Assembly (NCBI GenBank): GCA_002698995.1
Contig: PAAX01000010.1
Coordinates: 208,035-272,034 of the forward strand
DNA length: 64,000 bases
Direction: 5' to 3'
Origin: Ignavibacteriota bacterium
GTDB taxonomy: Bacteria > Bacteroidota > Ignavibacteria > Ignavibacteriales > Melioribacteraceae
Position 1 is the first letter of the stretch. Every line of letters begins with the position of its first letter. Below are positions 33,327 through 42,893 of the stretch, piece after piece. A model generated the notes under the pieces. The model saw only the letters and a list, made by a program, of their open reading frames with translations. It ran no database searches and was not told the DNA's origin. A program made the position numbers and the translations under genes.

Positions 33327-36002
33327 TTATTTGATTAACAGCATTTTCCCAATCCGGTTAAAAGTGCCGGCATTCAATTTATAAAAATAAACTCCGGATG
33401 AAAGCTGTGATGCATCAAAATTAACTTTATAACTTCCCGCATCTTTCTTCTCATTTACTAAAGTCGCAACTTCATTTCCCAAAATATCATAAACCTTCAA
33501 AATAACATACTCACTACTCGGTACCACACACTCAATACTGGTAGTTGGATTAAACGGATTAGGATAATTCTGCTTTAATTCAAATTTAGCTGGAGTTACA
33601 ATTTCATCCGAAACAGAAACCGGAGTATCAAAGAACTCAAATGAATTTTTTATCAATGAAGAAAATACTGAATCATCAGAAATAGTTTCTACCGGAAATG
33701 CTATATAAATCAACTTACCTACTTTATCTGATGAACCGAATTTACCGCTGTAGTAAATCCCGGCTCCTTTATTATTTGAATAATTAAGACAAAGTTCACT
33801 TCCGTTAATCGGACTTATTACATCGGGATAATCTTCTTCATATGTTTGACCAAATCTAATAGATAATCCATCAAACAGAGTTTCATTAATACCAACAGCA
33901 TTAAGAACATTTGCATTATCAGAAACAAATTGAGCTTTAAGGTAATTGGAATAAAAAGATTTATCATCATCGCTGCCTCTATAGCTTAAATCCCATCCAA
34001 TCTCGCTTCCTGATACAAAGAAGCTGCCTCCATTTTCTAAATAATTTTTTATAATATTTTGTTCAGTTGAATTAAATGTTTCATCAATAGTGCTCTCATC
34101 TCCTATAATCCAATAGACTGCTTTGTAATCATTAAGTGATATTAATTCATCAATCACAATTTTATGGTTAACTGATTCAAACGAAATATTTTCTTCGCTT
34201 AATACTTCCGCATATTTACTAATGAATGTATGTCCGTCGCCATGCCAGCTTCCGCTTCCATAATCTCGTTCAAAACCGTCAACTATCAAAATTTTAGAAT
34301 CATTATTACTTGAAAAAGCAGATAAAGAATTTGACCAATTTCCTTCAGCATTTTCTGTTACTGCAGAAATTCTAAAAGAAAAATAATCTTCTGAGTTAGG
34401 AATTAATGTTGAGACAGTTTCTTTTGATTCGGAAGCAATATGAGTCCAATCAACTCCATTTTTCGAAACGTAAATATTAAATGCGATAACTCCGGTTGTG
34501 TCGCAATCCCAAGTAATTTCCGTATTATTATCTAATATTTTTGCTGACAATAATTCAGGCTGTATAAATGTATAATCATCAGACATATTATTGTAATAAC
34601 GTGGAGTGTAAGAAGATAAATCGGACAGTGAATAGGACCAGAAAGAAACTCCCCAATCTCTTGCAGAAGCTTCAACAATTCTGAAACTACCATCCGAATT
34701 TCTATTTATGAATAATCTTACATGCCCAACTTTATGAATTGCATCGCCGGGTTTAAGCTGATTCCAATCTGAGTATTGAGTTGTTATATTAGGCATCATA
34801 CTAGTTGCAGAGTGATAAGTTAACTGCCAGCATCTGCTTACAAATCCTGAGCAGTCAACTCCAACAGCATAATTTGAAACTCCCGAAGTATGAATATCAC
34901 CGGCATAGCGATTATATTGAAGCTGACCCGTAAACTGTTCTAAGGTTTGAAATCCTCCCCATTTATAAGGGACTTTAGCATTTGCACCAACAACTAACCA
35001 TGGGGGAGTTTTTATAATATCTCCATCCGGAGCAGTAATATTATTTGGAGCTAAATTCGCAGAAGTAACATTATACTTATGAAGAACATACTTTTCACCA
35101 AGTTTAATTGCAGCTAATCTGCTTGAGAGTTTTTTTATCTCTTGTGGTTCATCCCCTTTGTATTCATCTGTTGAAACAAAATTATTAAAATGCACTTCTT
35201 TTTGAAGTTCTAAAGGATATGATGTATCACCATTAATTTTAGTCAAATTTTCTATTTTAATAACAGATAATTTTTCTTCTTCTGTATAAAGATGGTAAAG
35301 ATTTCCATCGCCATCAATTTGAAATTCTTTAATAAGTGAAAGATATTTTACCATCGGTACGGATAATTGAGTTAATACTTCCGCCTTTGAATTTATCACT
35401 AAAATTTTTCTGGCAACTTTCAGCGGAATTTGCGATTCAACTTCTTCAGTCAGAATAAAATGATTCGAATGTTTATCTATTCCAATTATGGAAGCATAAC
35501 CAAGAGAGTTGTTAAAAAATATTTCAATTTGCTTTTTATCTAAATACTCGGAGAAAAGAATAAGTTTATCCGGACTAACATTCACAAAGGCAACTTCTGA
35601 ATTATTAAAAATCAGTTTACCATTTTTATCAACTACAGAAATTTGATTTTCACCAACAAATATTTTTTTCGAAATAAGAATTTCTTCATCTTCACTAATT
35701 GATTCAGCATATTCTAAAATGTTTATATCATTATTCAATAAAGCATCATATTTAAAAAGAGATTTCTCTTGATTGACTATATCGCTTTGTAGTCCAAACT
35801 TATATGCATCATTATTATCATATGTTTTAAAGACAATATTATTTTGATCGACATCAAAACTTGAAATCGAATAAATACCTGAGTTTTCAATTCTTAACCC
35901 AAACGGAAGTTCAGAATAATTTCTTTCAAATATTTTTTCAAATGTTACTTGAGCGTTTATTGTTGTTAATAGAATAAAAAAAACTGAAAATACAAATCGC
36001 AT
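33327..36002 (-). CDS. Secreted NlpC/P60 protein with T9SS sorting domain
   Basis: An 891-residue multi-domain protein. Residues 1-17 are a signal peptide. The first 300 residues form an unassigned beta-rich region. An NlpC/P60-type peptidase follows: VPYKWGG, the Cys nucleophile in GVDCSGFVSR, the His in IHKVGHVRLF. Next is a fibronectin-III-like stretch (WDCDTTGVIAFNIYVSKNG), then a flavodoxin-like/GATase-like domain (ILIVDGFERDYGSGSWHGDG onward). The C-terminal 80 residues are a type A sorting domain (KQNYPNPFNPTTSIE, LGNEVATLVNE, SSGVYFYKL), directing export by type IX secretion. It may cut peptide or other amide bonds at the surface; proteins of this layout are sometimes named xanthan lyase without proof. 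Confidence 0.88.
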   Translation of the reverse strand: MRFVFSVFFILLTTINAQVTFEKIFERNYSELPFGLRIENSGIYSISSFDVDQNNIVFKTYDNNDAYKFGLQSDIVNQEKSLFKYDALLNNDINILEYAESISEDEEILISKKIFVGENQISVVDKNGKLIFNNSEVAFVNVSPDKLILFSEYLDKKQIEIFFNNSLGYASIIGIDKHSNHFILTEEVESQIPLKVARKILVINSKAEVLTQLSVPMVKYLSLIKEFQIDGDGNLYHLYTEEEKLSVIKIENLTKINGDTSYPLELQKEVHFNNFVSTDEYKGDEPQEIKKLSSRLAAIKLGEKYVLHKYNVTSANLAPNNITAPDGDIIKTPPWLVVGANAKVPYKWGGFQTLEQFTGQLQYNRYAGDIHTSGVSNYAVGVDCSGFVSRCWQLTYHSATSMMPNITTQYSDWNQLKPGDAIHKVGHVRLFINRNSDGSFRIVEASARDWGVSFWSYSLSDLSSYTPRYYNNMSDDYTFIQPELLSAKILDNNTEITWDCDTTGVIAFNIYVSKNGVDWTHIASESKETVSTLIPNSEDYFSFRISAVTENAEGNWSNSLSAFSSNNDSKILIVDGFERDYGSGSWHGDGHTFISKYAEVLSEENISFESVNHKIVIDELISLNDYKAVYWIIGDESTIDETFNSTEQNIIKNYLENGGSFFVSGSEIGWDLSYRGSDDDKSFYSNYLKAQFVSDNANVLNAVGINETLFDGLSIRFGQTYEEDYPDVISPINGSELCLNYSNNKGAGIYYSGKFGSSDKVGKLIYIAFPVETISDDSVFSSLIKNSFEFFDTPVSVSDEIVTPAKFELKQNYPNPFNPTTSIECVVPSSEYVILKVYDILGNEVATLVNEKKDAGSYKVNFDASQLSSGVYFYKLNAGTFNRIGKMLLIK

Positions 36003-36020
36003 TGTTTCCCCAAAAATTTA

Positions 36021-36524
36021 TTAAGGTAAATACTGTTCTTTTATTAAGGTTATTTTATTATTAGAAGTCTTTATAAAAAATGGAAAGTTGATATAATTTC
36101 TTTCGGTTGATTTGGATAAAAGTTCTATAAGTTTATTGATAGTTATTTCTTCATTTGCATGATAATTTCCATAATCATCGTATGTTAAAGTCTGCATAAA
36201 TATTTTAACATTTTCATCAATTTCCAGTTCCTCAACTTTTTGATCTTTATTTCTTATATAAATATCATTCGGAATAAATTCATCTTCTTCAAGCAAACCA
36301 TCTTCAATCATAGCCTCTTTTGCTTTTTCCGAAAAAAGAAAATCAACTTTATCAAACTGTAATTCTAATTTTTCTTGATTAGATAAGATTCCCTTTGCAT
36401 AACAAAAAAATGAGTCAATTTGATTTTGACTTTGATTTTGCTGGAGTGGAATATTCTCTTTTACTTCTTGAGTGCAAGCAAAAAGTATAATAATTAGAAT
36501 AAATGCAGAATAGAATTTCTTCAT
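36021..36524 (-). CDS. Putative lipoprotein, unknown function
   Basis: From the ATG at 36524 the protein has 167 residues; an ATG four codons upstream (36536) is also possible. The sequence MKKFYSAFILIIILFACTQ is a lipoprotein signal with Cys at position 17. The mature part is acidic (GLLEEDEFIPNDIYIRN) and has no motif I recognise. It starts 18 bases before the T9SS-exported protein gene on the same strand, so the two may be one transcript, and it might assist that protein in the envelope. Confidence 0.65.
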   Translation of the reverse strand: MKKFYSAFILIIILFACTQEVKENIPLQQNQSQNQIDSFFCYAKGILSNQEKLELQFDKVDFLFSEKAKEAMIEDGLLEEDEFIPNDIYIRNKDQKVEELEIDENVKIFMQTLTYDDYGNYHANEEITINKLIELLSKSTERNYINFPFFIKTSNNKITLIKEQYLP

Positions 36525-36786
36525 TGTAAAAGCCATAATAAATTAAACCGATTAACAATATATAATTTTTTGAGATATAAGACATCACAGTAATTTTATG
36601 ACTGCCAAATATAAAATGCTATAAACTTGTTTTTCATTTATACGATAATACTAAAAAGTAATTTTCTTGAGTTTGCAGAAGCATTAAGCTATTTTGATGC
36701 AACAGAAAGAAGTAAATATCTAATTATCGTATTTTTTTAACTATCAAAAATAATGTTTCTTTGAGAGAGAGAACTGCTGAGGGGAA

Positions 36787-38862
36787 ATGATAGTTATTGA
36801 ATTAGTCTATAATTTGGCAGTACTTGTTGCTTTAAGTGTACTATCCGGATTTATAGATGCAAAGTTTGACCGGATAAAATTAACCGGAAAAATTCTACAA
36901 GGAATTCTATTTGGCTGTACTGCCATAATTGGAATGATGTATCCATTTGTTTGGGGCGAAGGAATTATTTTTGACGGACGATCAATTGTAATCAGTCTTT
37001 CTTCATTATTCTTCGGTCCAATTTCCGGAGCTATTTCATCTCTGTTTGCAATTTTATACAGATTAAGTTTAGGAGGCGGCGGTGCATTAACAGGTACTTT
37101 AGTAATTCTTTCATCATTTCTAATCGGAGTTATTTTTCATTTCAGAAAAATTAATTCCGTTAAAAATGAAATCACTAAAAGAGAAATTTACTTATTAGGA
37201 TTAATTGTTCATGTTGTAATGCTCTTATTGTTTCTATTACTTCCTTCTAAAAATTTGGGAAATATATTTAAGACAATTTCTCTCACAGTAGTTGGAATCT
37301 ATCCCTTTGTTACTTTATTAATAGGTACAATTCTTTTAGATCAAGAAAAAAACAAAGCATTTATAAGTAAGCTGAAAGAAAGCGAAAAAAAATTCAGAGA
37401 AATTTTTAATTCAAGTTCAGAAGCAATTTTTATTCATGAAATTGAAAGCGGCAAAACTATAGATGTTAATTATGCCATGTTGAAAATGTACGGATACAAT
37501 TCCATTGATGAAGTTAGAGAATTAAACATCGGCAATTTAAGTGCGGGTACCGGTAAATACACAAATGATGAAGCTAAAAAGCTTATTAAAAAAGCTGTTG
37601 ACGAAGGTCCGCAATATTTTGAATGGATTGGTAAAAGAAAAAACAACTCAACATTCTGGCTTGAAGTTACATTAAAAAAGACAACAATTGATAACAAAGA
37701 ATATGTACTGGCTGTTGCAAGAGATATTTCAATAAGAAAAAATGCAGAAAAAGCAGTTATTGAAAATGAAAGATTGCTAGCTATTGGTCAGACTGCATCT
37801 GCAGTTGCGCATGATTTTAACAATTCGCTTCAGGCAATTTTTAGTAATATAGAATTAGGATTGTTATCAAAAGAATTAACACCAAAATTGAAAGCGAGAT
37901 TAGAAACAATTCAAAAATTAACTTCGGATGCAGCTGCAAGAGTTCAGTTATTACAAAGATTATCAGGTAAAAATTATAAACCCCATGAATTAAAACCAAC
38001 CAACATTAATAATGTAATTAAAGAAGTTATTGAACAGACAAGACCAATGTGGAAGGATGAGCAGGAAAAAGAAGGTAAAAAAATTACTATTGTACCTATT
38101 CTTTCCGAAGTACCAATTATTAATGGAAATGAAAACGAATTAAGATCTGCTGTTTATAATCTTGTTAAAAATGCTGTTGAAGCAATGCCAAGCGGTGGTG
38201 AAATAAAAATTCAAACGGGCAAAAGTGAAGATAATGTTTTTATTAGAATTACCGATACCGGAAAGGGAATGGATGAAGAAACTAGATTAAAAGCATTCCA
38301 GCCTTTCTTTACAACAAAGGGAAACGAATCGGGCAGAGGTATTGGCTTAAGCGGTGTATTTAATATTATTAAAGAACATTCGGGAATTATTTATATAAAA
38401 GAAACTGAAGTTGGAATCGGTACAACAATTGAAATTTTAATTCCCGCTGCAAATAAAACTGAAATTAAAGATTTAGTTGAAGAAAAAAATTTGAATCAAA
38501 AAAAAGCAAAAATTTTATGGGTAGATGATGATAAATCAATTAGAGAAATCGCTTCAGAAATCCTATTAGTTCTAGATCATGAAGGAACGGTAGTTGAAAG
38601 CGGTACAAAAGCATTGGAACTGATTCAGTTGAATGATTATGATTTGGTAATTACTGATATTGGAATGGCAGAGATGAACGGCTGGGAACTTGCCGAAAAA
38701 ATTAAAGGAATAAATACCAATCTAAAAGTTGCAATTATTTCCGGCTGGGGAAATCAAATTGAAGATGATAAACTAAAAAAATCGGGTGCAGATTATATTT
38801 TGGGAAAACCGGTAAAGATTGAACAAGTTGCAGAAATTATCGAAAAGATTATCGTTTCTTAA
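36787..38862 (+). CDS. Membrane hybrid histidine kinase (5TM-LYT, PAS, HisKA, ATPase, REC)
   Basis: A 691-residue sensor. The first 195 residues are a LytS-type five to six helix membrane domain, with DGRSIVISLSSLFFGPISG and LGGGGALTGTLVILSS characteristic of 5TMR-LYT. A PAS domain (about 205-320) is next, then HisKA with AVAHDFNNSLQAIFSNIEL, ATPase domain with NLVKNAVEAMPSGG, ITDTGKGMD and GRGIGLSGVFNIIKEHSG, and a receiver ending the protein with LVITDIGMAEMNG and LGKPVK. LytS-type domains sense small molecules such as pyruvate or changes in membrane state. The HDFNN box and fused receiver fit NtrB/HPK4-like hybrid kinases. There is no adjacent regulator gene. Confidence 0.93.
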   Translation: MIVIELVYNLAVLVALSVLSGFIDAKFDRIKLTGKILQGILFGCTAIIGMMYPFVWGEGIIFDGRSIVISLSSLFFGPISGAISSLFAILYRLSLGGGGALTGTLVILSSFLIGVIFHFRKINSVKNEITKREIYLLGLIVHVVMLLLFLLLPSKNLGNIFKTISLTVVGIYPFVTLLIGTILLDQEKNKAFISKLKESEKKFREIFNSSSEAIFIHEIESGKTIDVNYAMLKMYGYNSIDEVRELNIGNLSAGTGKYTNDEAKKLIKKAVDEGPQYFEWIGKRKNNSTFWLEVTLKKTTIDNKEYVLAVARDISIRKNAEKAVIENERLLAIGQTASAVAHDFNNSLQAIFSNIELGLLSKELTPKLKARLETIQKLTSDAAARVQLLQRLSGKNYKPHELKPTNINNVIKEVIEQTRPMWKDEQEKEGKKITIVPILSEVPIINGNENELRSAVYNLVKNAVEAMPSGGEIKIQTGKSEDNVFIRITDTGKGMDEETRLKAFQPFFTTKGNESGRGIGLSGVFNIIKEHSGIIYIKETEVGIGTTIEILIPAANKTEIKDLVEEKNLNQKKAKILWVDDDKSIREIASEILLVLDHEGTVVESGTKALELIQLNDYDLVITDIGMAEMNGWELAEKIKGINTNLKVAIISGWGNQIEDDKLKKSGADYILGKPVKIEQVAEIIEKIIVS

Positions 38863-38883
38863 ATAAATATTTTCACATTCAAA

Positions 38884-40932
38884 TTATTTTTTAGGAAACC
38901 TTACCTTAAAAATACTTCCTTTTCCTTTTTCACTTTCAACGAAAATACCTGCGTAATTTATATCGCAATATTTTTTTACCAGAGCCAAACCTAAACCGTT
39001 GCCGTCATATCTTCTGGAATAACCGGATTCTTCTTGCGAAAATGGTTTGAAAAGATTCTCTAAAAAATCTTCACTCATTCCTATCCCTGTATCTTTTACG
39101 GAAAGGATTAAAGAGTTATTATATTCGGTAATATTCAAATCGATTTGCCCTTCAGCCGTATATTTCACAGCATTATCCAAAAGGTTGATTATTATTTGAT
39201 GAACTGAATATTCATCAACTTTAAGAATTGTACTTGCAGCACTATTATTAAAATTAATTTTAAGCTTTTTGATTTCACCAAGATGCTTAATCTGGTTGAT
39301 ACAATCTGATGAAATTTTTGCGATATCTAAATCAACATACTGCGGAATATAAGATTTAGTCTGCAGTTCGGACATATTAAGAATCAAATCAATTGTTCTT
39401 ATAATTCTTGATGAACTAATTTCAATTCCATCAAAAATAAACTTAAGTTCACCCCCCATTTTTAAAGAACATTCATCCTTCAGCAGGTATGAATAGTTTA
39501 TCATTGCGTTGATTGGAGTTCTAATTTCATGACTCATTTGAGCAAGGAATTCAGTTTTTATTTTTTCAGAATTTTCTGCTTTATTTTTCGCATCTATTAT
39601 ATCGGAAAGCATTTTTTTTCTTTCGGAAATATCCTGTACAAATGCGAATGTTATCGATCTCCCTTCAAACTGGAAATTATTAATTGTAACTTCAACAGGA
39701 AATGTTGAACCATCCTTCTTTTTATGAACAGTTTCAAACGTATCTGTTCCAGCATCATTTATTTTCTTGAGGTAATTGGTCCATTCTTCTTTAGTTAAAT
39801 TTACATCTATCGACTTTATATTTAACTTCGTTAACTCAGCTTTTGAATAACCTAAAAGTTTGCATGCATATTCGTTTACATAAATAAAGCTGCCGTCATC
39901 ATTTAATTGGAAAACTCCGATTTGTGATTTTTCAACTCCAATTCTGGTTAATCTAAGCTGTTGTTCAGCTTTTATTCTTGCTGTTATATCATTTATTAAA
40001 ACTAATCTTGAAGTTTTGCCTTGAATATTTATTGCTTGTGATTTTATTTCAACAAAAATTATTGTTCCGTCTTTTAATTTATGCTTCCAAGGACTGGAAA
40101 CCTGCACTTCATTTTTATAGAATTTTACGTCATTACGTAATCTTTCATGTTCTTCTTCCGGACGAATATCAAGCAAAGTCATTGCTAAGAATTCATCTTT
40201 ACTGTATCCATACTTTTCTATTGCCGCTTGGTTTACATCAAGAAATTTTAATGTTTCTAATTCGTAAATCCACATTGGTAAAGGATTTTCATCAAATAAT
40301 TTTTTATACCTTTCGGCATTTTCTTCTAGCATTTTCCTTGTTTTAATTCGTTCCGTAACATCTCTCGAAATTCCTTGAAACGCTTCAATTTCATTTGCGT
40401 TGTTATAAATGGGAGTAAGTTGTAGTTCCGTCCAAACAGTTTCCCCGTCTTTTCTTATCGTTTTAAGAATTACAGGCTCTGTAAAATTATCCAGCATATT
40501 TTTACTTTTCTTTACATCATCAGGATGAATGATTTTGAGATTCAATTCATTATCTTCGTAAAATTCTTCCGGCGAGTATCCTAAAATTTTTAATGAAGAA
40601 GGACTTACATATTCGAACTTTGGGGATGGTTTAATTCTGTAAACAAAAATAAGATCGTTTGAATTTTCTGCTAACTTACTAAACTTGAATTCGCTCTCTT
40701 CCCTTTTAGCCTTTTCTTTATTATAACTATAAACAAAGTGTTTTAACAATCCGAAAAGAAAAAGTGAGGTGACAAAAATAAATAGAAGTCCTTTGTATGT
40801 CTGAAGCAGACTTATCTCATCTCCGGCTATTGAGTTGAGAATGGAATCTGAAAAGTAAATCCATAATGAACCGAAGAGGGCATAGCTTAAAACAGTTCTG
40901 ATAATGTAACGGTTATTGTATAATCTGCCCAT
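38884..40932 (-). CDS. Multi-PAS sensor histidine kinase
   Basis: A 682-residue membrane kinase. Two membrane helices lie in the first 70 residues, followed by three PAS/PAC repeats (about 85-210, 215-335, 340-455; each ends in a DITARI/DVTERI/DISERK-type PAC motif). HisKA follows with SHEIRTPINAMINYSYLL, then ATPase motifs INLLDNAVKYTAEG, VKDTGIGMS, PFSQEESGYSRRYDG and GLGLALVKKYCD. There is no receiver. It lies tail-to-tail with the previous kinase (21 bases apart). The broken kinase at 10560..10947 is its closest relative in the window. Cognate regulator unknown. Confidence 0.93.
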   Translation of the reverse strand: MGRLYNNRYIIRTVLSYALFGSLWIYFSDSILNSIAGDEISLLQTYKGLLFIFVTSLFLFGLLKHFVYSYNKEKAKREESEFKFSKLAENSNDLIFVYRIKPSPKFEYVSPSSLKILGYSPEEFYEDNELNLKIIHPDDVKKSKNMLDNFTEPVILKTIRKDGETVWTELQLTPIYNNANEIEAFQGISRDVTERIKTRKMLEENAERYKKLFDENPLPMWIYELETLKFLDVNQAAIEKYGYSKDEFLAMTLLDIRPEEEHERLRNDVKFYKNEVQVSSPWKHKLKDGTIIFVEIKSQAINIQGKTSRLVLINDITARIKAEQQLRLTRIGVEKSQIGVFQLNDDGSFIYVNEYACKLLGYSKAELTKLNIKSIDVNLTKEEWTNYLKKINDAGTDTFETVHKKKDGSTFPVEVTINNFQFEGRSITFAFVQDISERKKMLSDIIDAKNKAENSEKIKTEFLAQMSHEIRTPINAMINYSYLLKDECSLKMGGELKFIFDGIEISSSRIIRTIDLILNMSELQTKSYIPQYVDLDIAKISSDCINQIKHLGEIKKLKINFNNSAASTILKVDEYSVHQIIINLLDNAVKYTAEGQIDLNITEYNNSLILSVKDTGIGMSEDFLENLFKPFSQEESGYSRRYDGNGLGLALVKKYCDINYAGIFVESEKGKGSIFKVRFPKK

Positions 40933-41083
40933 TAGTGTTTGCTTAAATTTTTAGAGTTAATTAATAATTATAATCGAAACAAAACAAAAAATAGTTAATT
41001 ATGTAAGAGAAAAAAGTTTTTTTTCGAAAATACATCAATTTTAAAATCTGTGTTGAAGTGAAACTGCTGATTTTAATTATTAA

Positions 41084-42751
41084 TTAAAGGTAAGCAAGTC
41101 TAAGTTTTTCTTTACCAAGCGAGCTTACAAGACTTATTTCATCATACTCAAGTGGTTTTTCCGATTCACCGAAGAAGTCTTTATTTGTTCTATCTTTCTG
41201 AGTTATTGATGCCGCTTTTGCTGCAGATAGGACTGAAAGTTTTTTCACAATTATATTATTTCCTTCTTCCGCATCAACTATTCCTTCAATTAAATATGGT
41301 CCCATTGAAACTGTAAGCTCAGCATATTTTTCATAAGCATCGGGAAAAATAACTGCTTCAAATGTACCGGTAAGGTCTTCAAGAGAAAGAAATTTCATAA
41401 CCTTCCCTTTACTTGTTACAACTCTTTTAGCTGCCATATACCATCCGGTCATCTTCACTCTTTTGTTATGATATTTTTCTATATCTGCGGCTTTAATAAT
41501 ACTTGGGTGATTCGTCTCAGCAAAAAAGTTAAGCGGATGGGCAGAAACCATATAACCAAAAATTTCAAACTCGTGTGTGCAAGCTTCTTCAATAGTAAAA
41601 TTTGTAGTGGTAATTAAATCTTTTTCTAAATGAGTTGTGGTTCCGGCAAAGAGATTAAAATTATCCCCTTCCAAAAAATCTCTGTTATAGAAATAGAGAT
41701 CAAGCAGACGAAGAAGCGTAGGGCGTGTCTGTTTGAATATATCCATAGCACCGCATTTTATAAGAAGTTCTGTCTGCTCAAAAGTAAGATGAGTACGGGA
41801 AAGAAATTCCGACAAAGAAAAAAAATCTCCTCTTCTTTTTCTATCCTCAATAATTATATCGGCACTTTTTTTATTAAAATTTTTGATGGCAATAAATCCG
41901 ATTCTAATCTCATTTCCTATTCCGATGTAATTATATTCGCTTTTGTTTACACACGGAAGAAGAATTTTTATTCCCAATCTTTTACTTTCACCTATGTAAA
42001 CTGCTGAGGAATAATACCCTCCGCCATTATTTAAAACTCCCGCCATAAATTCCGCAGGATAGTGAGCCTTTAAATATGCAACTTGATAAGAGAGAACCGC
42101 AAAAGAAGCACTATGAGCTTTGCAGAATGCATATCCCGCAAAGGATTCAATTTGTGTCCAAAGTTTATTGGCAATTGCATCGGAGTACCCTTTTTCTCTG
42201 CAGCATCTAAAAAATTTATCTACAATAAGCTGCATTGCTTTATGAGAACGCATTTTGCCGCTCATTGCACGTCTGAGAAGATCAGCCTCTTCAAGTGTTA
42301 ATCCAACTAAGTGATATGCAATTTTAATAACATCTTCCTGGTAAATCATAACACCGTAAGTTTCACCGAGATACTTTTCCATTTCGGGAATAAGATATTT
42401 TCTTTTTGAAGGATCTTTGTGCCGTTCTATAAACTCTTTCATCATTCCGCTTTCGGCAACACCGGGACGAATAACCGAACTTGCGGCGGTAAGCATTTCA
42501 AAACTGTGGCAGTCCAGTTTCCTTAAAAGGGAACGCATTCCGGGGCTTTCAATGTAAAAGCATCCAATAGTTCTCCCTGTTCTTATTAATTTGTTAGTTT
42601 CTTCATCGGTAAAAACTTTGTCGTAATCAAATATATTAAAGCCGGTACGTTTTATTGTCTGCGGAATTTTATCAAATATCTTCCCGAACTTACCTGCAGT
42701 GGTAAGTTTATACTCCGACATATCGATCAAAAATGGCTTTTTCTGTAACAT
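41084..42751 (-). CDS. DnaE-type DNA polymerase III alpha, C-terminal half of a split protein
   Basis: A 555-residue protein corresponding to the fingers, helix-hairpin-helix and OB regions of bacterial DnaE: IGCFYIESPGMRSLLRKL, LTAASSVIRPG, GVMIYQEDVIKIAYHL, LLRRAMSGK, SFAGYAFCKAHSASFA, LKAHYPAEFMAGVL, then an OB fold (KVMKFLSLEDLTGTFEAVIF). It has no PHP domain and none of the three catalytic Asp residues, which are in the gene 142 bases upstream. Its first 40 residues (MSEYKLTTAGKFGKIF...) are not polymerase-like. It has its own promoter. The pair probably forms one error-prone (DnaE2/ImuC-like) enzyme; alternatively it is a gene disabled by insertion. Confidence 0.85.
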   Translation of the reverse strand: MLQKKPFLIDMSEYKLTTAGKFGKIFDKIPQTIKRTGFNIFDYDKVFTDEETNKLIRTGRTIGCFYIESPGMRSLLRKLDCHSFEMLTAASSVIRPGVAESGMMKEFIERHKDPSKRKYLIPEMEKYLGETYGVMIYQEDVIKIAYHLVGLTLEEADLLRRAMSGKMRSHKAMQLIVDKFFRCCREKGYSDAIANKLWTQIESFAGYAFCKAHSASFAVLSYQVAYLKAHYPAEFMAGVLNNGGGYYSSAVYIGESKRLGIKILLPCVNKSEYNYIGIGNEIRIGFIAIKNFNKKSADIIIEDRKRRGDFFSLSEFLSRTHLTFEQTELLIKCGAMDIFKQTRPTLLRLLDLYFYNRDFLEGDNFNLFAGTTTHLEKDLITTTNFTIEEACTHEFEIFGYMVSAHPLNFFAETNHPSIIKAADIEKYHNKRVKMTGWYMAAKRVVTSKGKVMKFLSLEDLTGTFEAVIFPDAYEKYAELTVSMGPYLIEGIVDAEEGNNIIVKKLSVLSAAKAASITQKDRTNKDFFGESEKPLEYDEISLVSSLGKEKLRLAYL

Positions 42752-42766
42752 TTCTTTTACTTTAAA

Positions 42767-42788
42767 ATAGTAAACATACGTACACTAT
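42767..42788 (-). promoter_or_regulatory. 22-bp palindrome, likely operator of the second polymerase gene
   Basis: Arms ATAGTAAACAT and ACGTACACTAT are inverted copies matching at 8 of 11 positions per arm. The site begins on the -10 box and ends 16 bases before the ATG, a position from which a bound repressor would block transcription. A LexA-type repressor is the natural guess because damage-response polymerases are usually under it; the protein is not identified. Confidence 0.5.
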
Positions 42789-42815
42789 AATACGAATCAG
42801 CCGTTTTTGTTTCAA
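42787..42815 (-). promoter_or_regulatory. Sigma-70 type promoter of the second polymerase gene
   Basis: On the minus strand TTGAAA (42810-42815) and TATTAT (42787-42792) are separated by exactly 17 bases. The match to the -35/-10 consensus is good and the distance to the ATG at 42751 is about 36 bases. It lies within the gap between the two polymerase halves, so the second half can be transcribed independently. Confidence 0.55.
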
Positions 42816-42893
42816 GAGATTTTTACAGTTCAAGTAAGAAAAAAGATTTTTTTTGATGTAAAAAAGAGAAGTTGTCCGTTCAAACTGAATTGA

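Noticed and set aside
39978..40346. 122-codon plus-strand open frame
   Set aside because: It is antisense to the PAS domains of the kinase at 38884..40932, has Leu/His-rich composition and no homology; a shadow frame.
42752..42893. Split intein joining the two DnaE halves
   Set aside because: No N-intein (Cys start, long tail) follows the first half and the second half does not end an intein with His-Asn before Cys/Ser/Thr. The read-through of the gap is not intein-like.
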